Source of the DNA: Vulcanimicrobiota bacterium
GTDB taxonomy: Bacteria > Vulcanimicrobiota > Vulcanimicrobiia > Vulcanimicrobiales > Vulcanimicrobiaceae
Assembly: GCA_027306845.1 (NCBI GenBank)
Contig: DAHUYY010000003.1
Span: 1 to 24,324, forward strand
Reading direction: 5' to 3'
DNA length: 24,324 bases
Of this stretch, positions 15,163 to 22,036 are shown piece by piece (the stretch's first letter is position 1; every line of letters starts with the position of its first letter). Position numbers and translations under genes: made by a program. The notes beneath the pieces were generated by a model. That model was given only the letters and a program-made list of their open reading frames with translations, made no database searches and was not told the DNA's origin.

Positions 15163-16562
15163 GCCGCCGGACGCATTACGATCTCGTTGTTATCGGCGCA
15201 GGAAGCGGCGGGTACGCTGCGGCGCGCACCGCGCGCGATCTCGGCGCTCGGGTCGGCGTCGTCGATCGTGGTCCGCTCGGCGGCCTCTGCATTCTTCGTG
15301 GGTGCATGCCGAGCAAAGCTTTCCTTGCCAGCAGCGATCGCGTTCAGGCGATCCGTACTGCCGTAGCGCTCGGTATCACCACCGGAGAACCACGCATCGA
15401 CATGCCGTATATCGCGGCACGTAAAAGAGCGCTCGTCGGCGAATTTGCGGCGGATCGTATCGACGGTATCGAGCGGTTCCCGCTGCATCGCGGCGTCGCT
15501 CGCTTCGTCAACGAACGCGAGCTCGCCGTCGGGGAGGAACTCCTCGAGGCGGACGCCTTCGTTATTGCAACCGGCAGTAACGTCGCGCCGCCGGCGCTTC
15601 CCGGCCTGGCCGAAACCGGCTTTCTGGATAGCGACGCGCTGCTCGATATGGAACGCGTGCCCGAGTCGGCGATCGTTCTCGGCGGCGGTTACGTGGGCTG
15701 CGAGCTCGGACAGTTTCTCTCGCGCATGGGCGCGCGCACGCAGGTGGTGATACGCGGCGAACACCTGCTTTCGGGCGCCGATACCGATATCGGCGAGACG
15801 CTCACCGAAGCATTTCGGAACGAAGGAATCGCCGTCCACGTACGCTCGCGGATGCAGTCGGTACGTAAGGAGCGCGGCCGGAAGATCGTGCGCTTAGAGC
15901 GCGACGGGATCGCTCTCGACGTCGATGCCGAGGAAATTTTTTATTGCCTCGGTCGGGTCCCGAATATCGCCGGGCTCGAACTCGAACGCGCCGGCGTCTC
16001 GGCGCATGCCGTTACCGGCATCGAGGTCGACACCGCAATGCGCACCAGCAACCCGCGAATATTCGCCGTCGGCGACGTCACCGGCGAGTTTCTGTTGGTG
16101 CACGTGGCGATCTACCAAGGGGAGATCGCCGCGCGTAACGCGTTCTCCGGCGGCGACGAACGCGCCGATTATCGCCTGCAGCGCTCTCACACTATTTTTA
16201 CCGAACCGCAGATCGCGGTCGCCGGAGCCTCGGAGAAGGAACTGCAGCGAGCGGGGACGCCGTATGTCGCGGGCCGGTACGCATTCGCCGAGCACGGTAA
16301 GTCGATGTGCCTCGGGAAGACCGACGGATTCGTGAAAATGCTCGCCGACCCGACCGACGGTCGCATCCTGGGAGCTGCGTGCATCGGCCCCGAGGCGTCG
16401 GAATTGATTCACGAAGTCATCGTAGCGATGCACTTCGATGCAACGGCCGAGCAATTTGCGAAAATTCCGCACCTCCATCCGACGCTCGCCGAGATTTGGA
16501 CCTATCCCGCCGAGGAGTGCGCCGAGAAAATCGGCGCGAGCGCAGTCGGTGCAGAGCGATAG
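15159..16562 (+). CDS. dihydrolipoamide-dehydrogenase-like pyridine nucleotide-disulfide oxidoreductase
   Basis: This is an FAD- and NAD(P)-dependent flavoprotein of 467 residues, normal for the class I disulfide reductase family. It has the FAD motif GAGSGG at 13-18 and the redox-active disulfide C44/C49 in GGLCILRGCMPSK. The NAD-binding GGGYVGCELGQ and the second FAD motif IFAVGDVTGEF are present. The C-terminal catalytic base region is HLHPTLAE, with H440 and E445. All redox residues are in place, so activity is expected. True lipoamide dehydrogenases usually read CLNVGC rather than CILRGC, and no lipoyl-dehydrogenase partner subunits are adjacent. The substrate may therefore be lipoamide, another disulfide, or a quinone. 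AGGAG at 15154-15158 abuts the ATG with no spacer, an odd spacing. Translational coupling to glpX through the ATGA overlap is likely. Confidence 0.88.
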   Translation: MSRRTHYDLVVIGAGSGGYAAARTARDLGARVGVVDRGPLGGLCILRGCMPSKAFLASSDRVQAIRTAVALGITTGEPRIDMPYIAARKRALVGEFAADRIDGIERFPLHRGVARFVNERELAVGEELLEADAFVIATGSNVAPPALPGLAETGFLDSDALLDMERVPESAIVLGGGYVGCELGQFLSRMGARTQVVIRGEHLLSGADTDIGETLTEAFRNEGIAVHVRSRMQSVRKERGRKIVRLERDGIALDVDAEEIFYCLGRVPNIAGLELERAGVSAHAVTGIEVDTAMRTSNPRIFAVGDVTGEFLLVHVAIYQGEIAARNAFSGGDERADYRLQRSHTIFTEPQIAVAGASEKELQRAGTPYVAGRYAFAEHGKSMCLGKTDGFVKMLADPTDGRILGAACIGPEASELIHEVIVAMHFDATAEQFAKIPHLHPTLAEIWTYPAEECAEKIGASAVGAER

Positions 16563-16566
16563 CCAA

Positions 16567-17475
16567 GTGGCCCCGGCGCGCATTGCGCTCGTACAGAGCA
16601 AACCGCGCAAAGGTGCCTACGTAGAGAATCTCGCCGCGTTACGAGCGGTCTTCGCCCAGCTCGCTGCGCTCGACGCACCGCCGCAACTTCTCGTTCTCCC
16701 CGAAGCGGCGCTCACCGGCTATTTTCTCGAAGGAGCGGTCTACGAGTCGGCGCGCAGTGCCGAGCGTTTTGGGCACGAACTTTCGTCGCTCTGGCGCGAC
16801 GTCGCCGGGCAGCGCCCAGTCGAGATCGTCGCCGGCTTCTACGAAGTCGATAACGGATCGTATTATAATAGCGCGATTTGGTTGGCCCTCGACGAGCGAG
16901 AGACGCGCATCCTTCACGTTCACCGCAAACTCTTTCTTCCAACCTACGGGGTTTTCGACGAAGAGCGTTTTCTATCGCGTGGTAATCGCGTGCAGGTCTT
17001 CGATTCGCCGCTCCTCGGGGCGACGACGCTCTTGATCTGCGAAGACGTGTGGCATTCGATCGTGCCGACGATCGCCGCGCTGAAGGGGGCGCGCTCGATC
17101 GTCGTACCGAGCGCGGCGCCCGGTCGCGGAATCGATGGAGAGGGCGAGTTGGTCTCCGTCGCTCGGTGGCGCGAATTATTGCGCGGCATCGCGACGGAGC
17201 ATGGGTTTTTCGTGCTCTATGCGGGGCTCGCCGGTTTTGAGGGCGGAAAAGGCATGACGGGCTCGTCGTGCGCGATCGGCCCCGATGGGACGATGCTCGT
17301 GCAGGCCGATGCCGACGATGCCTGCATCGTACGCGCGGAGCTCTTTCTCGACGATGTCGAAATTGCGCGAGCGAACCTTCCGCTGCTCGGCGATCTTCGC
17401 GCCGTCCTACCCGATCTGCTCTCCGACGAGGAATTGCCCTGGTTGCGGGGACGCGGCGATGCTTCCGGTTGTTGA
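16567..17475 (+). CDS. nitrilase-superfamily amidase, probable glutaminase partner of NAD synthetase
   Basis: This is a carbon-nitrogen hydrolase of about 302 residues with a complete catalytic triad: E46 in LVLPEAALTGY, K121 in HRKLFLPTYGVFDEERF, and C158 in LLICEDVWH. The LPxYGVFDExR stretch is the typical signature of the glutaminase domain fused to glutamine-dependent NAD synthetases. The catalytic NadE domain is encoded next and overlaps by 17 bases. I infer that this is the free-standing glutaminase half, hydrolysing glutamine to supply ammonia. The start is uncertain: GTG at 16567 is preferred because it lies just beyond the preceding stop; GTG at 16549 would overlap that gene by 14 bases. 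Residues before RIALVQ are not conserved in the superfamily. An unrelated amidase or nitrilase activity is the alternative. Confidence 0.85.
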   Translation: MAPARIALVQSKPRKGAYVENLAALRAVFAQLAALDAPPQLLVLPEAALTGYFLEGAVYESARSAERFGHELSSLWRDVAGQRPVEIVAGFYEVDNGSYYNSAIWLALDERETRILHVHRKLFLPTYGVFDEERFLSRGNRVQVFDSPLLGATTLLICEDVWHSIVPTIAALKGARSIVVPSAAPGRGIDGEGELVSVARWRELLRGIATEHGFFVLYAGLAGFEGGKGMTGSSCAIGPDGTMLVQADADDACIVRAELFLDDVEIARANLPLLGDLRAVLPDLLSDEELPWLRGRGDASGC

Positions 17476-18310
17476 GCCGCCGCCGCGCGATCCGTATGCG
17501 GCACCGAAGATCGATGCAGCGGTAGCAGCTCGCTGGCTCGTTGCATTTCTTCGCGACGAATGTATCGGACGTCGCGGCATAAAGAACGCCGTCATCGGTC
17601 TTTCGGGCGGTGTGGACTCGGCGGTAACTGCCTATCTCTGTGCGCGTGCCCTGGGGCCGCAAAACGTGCACCTCATCCGCATGCCGTATCGGCTATCGAG
17701 CCCGGCGAGCCTCCAGGACGCGCAACTCGTTATCGACGCACTCGGAGCGGCCGGGCATACGGTCGATATCAGTGCTGCCGTCGACGGATATCTGCAGTAC
17801 GAACCCGATGCCGATCCGCGTCGACGCGGAAACGTTCTCGCGCGCACGCGGATGCTCGTGCTCTTCGACCAATCGGCGAAATTTGCCGCATTACCGATCG
17901 GCACCGGAAATAAGACCGAGCGTCTTCTCGGATATTTCACCTGGCACGCCGACGATACGCCCCCGATCAATCCGCTCGGCGATCTCCTTAAAACGCAGGT
18001 GTGGGAGCTCGCACGCTATCTCGGCGTTCCCGCCCCGATTATCGAGAAGGCGCCGAGCGCCGATCTCGAAGCGAATCAAACCGACGAAGGCGATCTCGGC
18101 ATTCGCTATCCGCGCGCCGATGCGATTCTCTCCTCGATGTTGCTGGGGTATCGAGACGAACAGCTCGTCGCGCGCGGATTCGACGCCGGCGAAGTTACCC
18201 TCGTGCGGGGCCGCGTCGACGGCACGCATTGGAAGCGCCATCTTCCGACGACGGCGATGTTGACCAACACCGCGATCAACGAGTTCTATCTGCGCCCGGT
18301 CGATTATTAA
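17459..18310 (+). CDS. nadE: NAD(+) synthetase, short form without glutaminase domain
   Basis: NadE catalyses ATP-dependent amidation of nicotinic acid adenine dinucleotide to NAD, the last step of NAD synthesis. The 283-residue protein has the ATP-pyrophosphatase P-loop SGGVDS at 49-54. It also has GTGNKTERLLGYFTWHADD, INPLGDLLKTQVWELARYLGVP and KAPSADLEANQTDEGDLG, the conserved synthetase core. No nitrilase domain is fused; it is encoded by the gene immediately upstream. The start is ATG at 17459, preceded by GGGGA seven bases upstream. This matches a start before the P-loop and leaves a 17-base overlap with the amidase gene, consistent with coupled expression of two subunits. Ammonia-only use remains possible, since short NadE enzymes elsewhere work with free ammonia. 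Confidence 0.95.
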   Translation: MLPVVEPPPRDPYAAPKIDAAVAARWLVAFLRDECIGRRGIKNAVIGLSGGVDSAVTAYLCARALGPQNVHLIRMPYRLSSPASLQDAQLVIDALGAAGHTVDISAAVDGYLQYEPDADPRRRGNVLARTRMLVLFDQSAKFAALPIGTGNKTERLLGYFTWHADDTPPINPLGDLLKTQVWELARYLGVPAPIIEKAPSADLEANQTDEGDLGIRYPRADAILSSMLLGYRDEQLVARGFDAGEVTLVRGRVDGTHWKRHLPTTAMLTNTAINEFYLRPVDY

Positions 18311-18927
18311 TGAAACCCGTCACGCCGTTTTATCCGGTGAGCTTGAACCTTCAAGGGCGTCGATGCGTCGTGGTCGGCGCGCGCGACGATCGCGAGGCGA
18401 TCGAGAAGGCCGCGGCACTGGAAGAGAGCGGAGCCGATCTGCGCTGGCTCACCGATCCCTCGGCGGTCGTAGAGAGCGACTTTATCGATGCCTTCTTCGT
18501 CATCTCGACCCCGCAAGACGAACGGCTCTCGGCGCGATTGCGCGAGTATGCCGATCGCCATCGGTTCTTACTCTGCTGCATCGACCAGCCGCGCTTCGGT
18601 TTCGTCGCGATGGCGGCGATTGCAAAGGCCGGCCCGGTGCGGATCTCTGTCTCCACGACCGGGCTCGCACCACGATTGGGGAAAAATCTCAAGGAAGCAT
18701 TGCAACGTGCGATGGATGGCACGTTCGAGCGCTTCATCGATTGTCTGGCGACACAGAAGGAGCGTATTCGGCACCGCTATAGCGCCGCCGAGCAAGGTGG
18801 GCTTCGTCGAAAAGAGATGATTCGCATCGCCGACGGTTTCGATGCGGAGATTCGCTTCCAATACCCCGAATGGTTTGAAGAAGAACTCGCACTTTCGTTC
18901 GCTCCGCAGCTTCTCGAAGATGAGTAG
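18310..18927 (+). CDS. Met8/CysG-N-like siroheme synthase family protein with degenerate nucleotide-binding motif
   Basis: This is a 205-residue protein related to precorrin-2 dehydrogenase/sirohydrochlorin ferrochelatase, which oxidises precorrin-2 with NAD and inserts iron to make siroheme. Family features are the N-terminal YPVSLNLQGRRCVVVGA, DAFFVISTPQDERL, LLCCIDQP with Asp92 at the position of the catalytic aspartate, and ISVSTTGLAPRLGKNLKEALQR. The glycine-rich loop is unusual. Typical members have a GGGxVAxRK stretch after the second beta strand; here it is GARDDREAIEKAA, lacking two of the glycines. NAD binding may therefore be altered, and it may act mainly as a ferrochelatase or not at all as a dehydrogenase. 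TAATG overlap with nadE by one base, and an eight-base overlap with cinA. No other siroheme or heme genes are visible. Confidence 0.8.
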   Translation: MKPVTPFYPVSLNLQGRRCVVVGARDDREAIEKAAALEESGADLRWLTDPSAVVESDFIDAFFVISTPQDERLSARLREYADRHRFLLCCIDQPRFGFVAMAAIAKAGPVRISVSTTGLAPRLGKNLKEALQRAMDGTFERFIDCLATQKERIRHRYSAAEQGGLRRKEMIRIADGFDAEIRFQYPEWFEEELALSFAPQLLEDE

Positions 18928-20167
18928 CGTCGAACTCGTTGCCGTTGGCACGGAGTTGTTGCTCGGGCAACTCGTCGACACGAATACATCGTATATCGCC
19001 GCCGCGCTCGCCGAGAACGGCATCGACTGCTACGCAAGCCACGCAGTCGGCGATAATCGCGAGCGGATCGCCCAACTCGTTCGCGAGATCCTCGAACGTG
19101 CCGACGGCATCATTTCCACCGGCGGTCTCGGCCCAACCGTCGACGACCTCACGAAGGAGGCGGTCGCCGATGCATTCGGTCTCGACCTCGTACTCGACGA
19201 AAATGCGCTCGCCGAGATCGAAGGTTTCTTCACCTCGATCGGCCGGACGATGCGCGAGAATAATCGGAAGCAAGCATTTCTGCCCGCGGGCAGCTATCCG
19301 CTGGTAAATCCACACGGTACGGCGCCGGGTTTTATAGCCTTCCGCGCCGACGGAAAATTTGCAGCCTGTATGCCCGGCGTCCCGCGCGAAATGAAGCCGA
19401 TGTTGGCGGAGCGATTGCTTCCGTGGCTGCGCACGCGTTTTTCGGTGCGTGAGGGAATCGTTACGCGCGTCCTGCATACCGTTAATATCGGCGAGTCGGA
19501 GATCGACCATCGCATCGCCGATCTCTTTGCGAGCTCGGAGAACCCGAAGATCGCCGTGCTCGCGCATGACTATCGCTGCGATGTTAAAATTATGGCGAAA
19601 GCTGCATCGACGGCGAGCGCGCGCGCATCGATCGCTCCGTTGGAGGAAGAATTGCGCTCGCGCCTTCAGGGGCACGTCTTCGGCATCGACGCGATGACGC
19701 TGGAGGGCGCCGTTCTTGCCGCGCTCGACGAACGCGGCGAGAGCCTCGCCGTCGCCGAATCCTGTACCGGAGGGCGTGTCGCGGCGGCGATTACCGGCAT
19801 CCCCGGTGCCTCACGGCGCTTCCTCGGTGGGGTCGTTGCCTACGATAACGCGGTGAAGCAGCTGCAACTTTGGGTGCCAGAAGAGATACTCGCGCGTTTC
19901 GGCGCCGTGAGTGAAGAGTGCGCTCTCGCGATGGCGCGCGGCGTTCGCGCTCGCCTCGGCGCGAAGATCGGCATTTCGACGACCGGAATCGCCGGTCCGG
20001 AGGGTGGCAGCGCCGAGAAACCCGTCGGTACGCTCTACGTGGCGGTCGCCGACGCTCGCGGCGAGCGGGCGTGGACGCTCCGCCTTCGCGGCGATCGTGC
20101 GGCGATTCAGGCGCGGGCGACGACCGCCGCCCTCGGTTTGCTCTGGCGCGAGGTGAAGATTCCGTGA
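18920..20167 (+). CDS. cinA: CinA: ADP-ribose pyrophosphatase-like domain plus NMN deamidase (PncC) domain
   Basis: This is a 415-residue two-domain protein. The N-terminal part is a MoCF-like fold with AVGTELLLGQLVDTNTSYIA, STGGLGPTVDDLTKEA and PGVPREMKPM, the conserved CinA N-domain associated with ADP-ribose pyrophosphatase activity. The C-terminal part has VAESCTGGRVAAAITGIPGAS (AESCTGG at about 279-285) and STTGIAGPEGGSAEKPVGT, the signature of the NMN deamidase family. That enzyme turns nicotinamide mononucleotide into nicotinate mononucleotide, returning it to the pathway that ends at NadE. The gene is three genes downstream of the amidase and two downstream of nadE, so the context supports NAD recycling. 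The start is ATG at 18920, with GAAG directly before it and an eight-base overlap with the Met8-like gene. Older annotations call it competence-damage protein. Confidence 0.95.
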   Translation: MSSVELVAVGTELLLGQLVDTNTSYIAAALAENGIDCYASHAVGDNRERIAQLVREILERADGIISTGGLGPTVDDLTKEAVADAFGLDLVLDENALAEIEGFFTSIGRTMRENNRKQAFLPAGSYPLVNPHGTAPGFIAFRADGKFAACMPGVPREMKPMLAERLLPWLRTRFSVREGIVTRVLHTVNIGESEIDHRIADLFASSENPKIAVLAHDYRCDVKIMAKAASTASARASIAPLEEELRSRLQGHVFGIDAMTLEGAVLAALDERGESLAVAESCTGGRVAAAITGIPGASRRFLGGVVAYDNAVKQLQLWVPEEILARFGAVSEECALAMARGVRARLGAKIGISTTGIAGPEGGSAEKPVGTLYVAVADARGERAWTLRLRGDRAAIQARATTAALGLLWREVKIP

Positions 20168-20222
20168 GGATTAGCGACCTGCCGGAGTGAAACGAATCGC
20201 ACGAGGGTAACGTCTAAGAACT

Positions 20223-21995
20223 ATGATGACCGCTCGTACCGCGCTCGCGGCGCTCCTCTCCGGTTCGCTTCTCGTCGCCTGCGGCGGCGGGGGCGGTATC
20301 GGCAATATAATCGGCGGTCTCTCGCCGACGCCCGCTCCGACGAATGCGCCGGCAAGCACCAACGTCGGGTACAGTTGCCCGAGCAGCGTGAACGGAACCA
20401 GCACGGCGCGGATGGCGGCTTCGGTGGCATCCTTCGGTAGCGATGCGATTCGCCGGGCCCCTGCGAAAGCGCAGTCGCAGCCGAGTACGCTTCCCGGTCT
20501 ATTGGAGGTCGTACGCAGCGATGCCGGTGCGACGAGTTCGCGCGGCACGCTTTCGTCGCAGATCGCGCAAGCAGGCGGCAACGTGACGCAACGCTTTCTT
20601 TTTTCGCACCTCGGAACGAGCGTTGATGTCGTTGCGGTCGATGCCGCGAAGAGCGCGGCGATCGCGGCGCAGTTGCGCACGCTCCCCGGCGTCACGAAGG
20701 TCGTGCCGATGGGTGTGCGTTACACGCAGAGCGTCCTTGCCCCGATAACGACGAACGATCCGTACTTCCATGGTTTTCCGGGTTCGAGCGCACCCTATTA
20801 CGAAGCCGGTAACCCGGCGCCGAGCCCCTCCCCGGGGACGAGCCTGCCGGGGCAATGGGATATGCACGCGATCTCGCTCGGCCACGCATGGGCATATGCA
20901 AACGCCGCCGATGCCCCCGTCGGTTATCAGGCTCCCGATGCGATGGGAAATTCAGCCGTACGGATCGCCATCGTCGACACCGGCGCCGACGTTACCCACC
21001 CGGAACTGCAGTCGAAGGTTGTCTACACGCACTGCTTTATTACCAACATCAACACGGGCGTGCAATCGAGTTCGAATTACGTCACCGATCTCGACGGTCA
21101 CGGCACCGATGTCGCCGGAATCGCCGCGGCGGATGTGAATAATAGCCTCGGCTTCGTCGGTGTGGGCGGAAATGTATCGCTGATCGTCGAGCGCGTCTTC
21201 CCGTCGCCGCCCACGACGTGCGCCTCGCAGCTCAGCAGCAATCCGCAGGCCTGTAGCACCAGCGCGTCGACCGCCGATATCGCCTCGGGGATCGACGATG
21301 CCGTCGCCAACGGCGCGAAGGTAGTGAACTTGAGTATCGGTGCGAGTTGCGCCGGCGGTGACGATCCGCTCGAAGCGGGTGCCGTTGCTAACGCCCTCGC
21401 CGCCGGTGTCGTCGTGGTCGCTGCCTCCGGAAACTCGGGCAGCGCTTCGCTCGACGCGCCTGCCTGCGATACGGGCGTGATCGCGGTTGGAGCGAGCGCG
21501 CTCTCCGACGGATATGCGAACGGTACGAGCAGCAGCGGCGGGCCGGGAAGCCCGAGCGCTCCGGTCGAGTACGTCGCTTCGTATTCCAACTATCAAGCCG
21601 GCAGCACGACGTGGGGACTCGTCGCGCCCGGCGGCGACCCCGCGAACGTCGGCCCCGGCGTCGACGACTTGCATTGGATCGAGAACATCTATTCGAGCAC
21701 CGCGATGGGCGGTGCGACCTGCACGCCCGATTTCGAAGCACCGGCGGGTTCGCAGGGCGACTGCCGCATTCTCATCGCCGGTACCTCGCAGGCGACACCG
21801 CATGTCTCGGGTGCAGCGGCGCTCTTGCTCTCGGTGAAGCCGAATCTCACGCCGACGCAGGTGCGAAACTATCTCTGTAGCGATGCCTACGTGCTTCCCA
21901 CCATCAGCGCTACAGCGCAGGGTTGCGGGCGACTCGACATCTATCGCGCGATGGCCGATGCCCTCGGCGACCCGAATTTACCGGCAGCGCAATAA
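20223..21995 (+). CDS. subtilisin-family (S8) serine protease lipoprotein, first of a tandem pair
   Basis: This is a 590-residue exported protease. The signal peptide ends in LLVAC with lipid cysteine 20, followed by a Gly stretch and a short Pro/Thr/Ala linker. Residues about 90-170 look like an I9-type propeptide. The S8 catalytic triad is complete: D252 in IAIVDTGAD, H293 in GHGTDVAG and S522 in IAGTSQATPH, with oxyanion N404 in ASGNSG. The usual Met after the catalytic Ser is Gln here. Before that Ser is a family-like insert, APGGDPA followed by DDLHWIENIYSS, and a Cys pair (TCT and DCR), shared in outline with the next gene. The start is ATG at 20223 or the adjacent ATG at 20226; GAGGGT lies 14 bases upstream, which is rather far. 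Probably anchored to the outer face of a membrane; substrates unknown. Confidence 0.93.
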   Translation: MMTARTALAALLSGSLLVACGGGGGIGNIIGGLSPTPAPTNAPASTNVGYSCPSSVNGTSTARMAASVASFGSDAIRRAPAKAQSQPSTLPGLLEVVRSDAGATSSRGTLSSQIAQAGGNVTQRFLFSHLGTSVDVVAVDAAKSAAIAAQLRTLPGVTKVVPMGVRYTQSVLAPITTNDPYFHGFPGSSAPYYEAGNPAPSPSPGTSLPGQWDMHAISLGHAWAYANAADAPVGYQAPDAMGNSAVRIAIVDTGADVTHPELQSKVVYTHCFITNINTGVQSSSNYVTDLDGHGTDVAGIAAADVNNSLGFVGVGGNVSLIVERVFPSPPTTCASQLSSNPQACSTSASTADIASGIDDAVANGAKVVNLSIGASCAGGDDPLEAGAVANALAAGVVVVAASGNSGSASLDAPACDTGVIAVGASALSDGYANGTSSSGGPGSPSAPVEYVASYSNYQAGSTTWGLVAPGGDPANVGPGVDDLHWIENIYSSTAMGGATCTPDFEAPAGSQGDCRILIAGTSQATPHVSGAAALLLSVKPNLTPTQVRNYLCSDAYVLPTISATAQGCGRLDIYRAMADALGDPNLPAAQ

Positions 21996-22025
21996 ACTCG
22001 CAAAGAGCCGACCGACTCGAGCGCG

Positions 22026-22031
22026 AAGGAG
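22026..22031 (+). promoter_or_regulatory. ribosome-binding site fixing the GTG start of the second S8 protease
   Basis: AAGGAG lies five bases before GTG at 22037. It places the start just upstream of the signal peptide in an otherwise 41-base intergenic gap after the first protease. Confidence 0.75.
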
Positions 22032-22036
22032 CGGCG

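Noticed and set aside
16712..17671. Long minus-strand open frame (about 319 codons) opposite the amidase and nadE
   Set aside because: Its translation is Arg-rich low-complexity text, typical of a shadow frame, and both plus-strand genes have complete catalytic motifs.
18734..19675. Long minus-strand open frame (about 313 codons) opposite cinA
   Set aside because: It has no signal peptide, domain or ribosome-binding site, and cinA on the plus strand is complete and well conserved.
20952..21803. Minus-strand open frame (about 283 codons) opposite the first S8 protease
   Set aside because: It is Arg/Gly/Asp-rich with no recognisable motif and mirrors the codon pattern of the protease.
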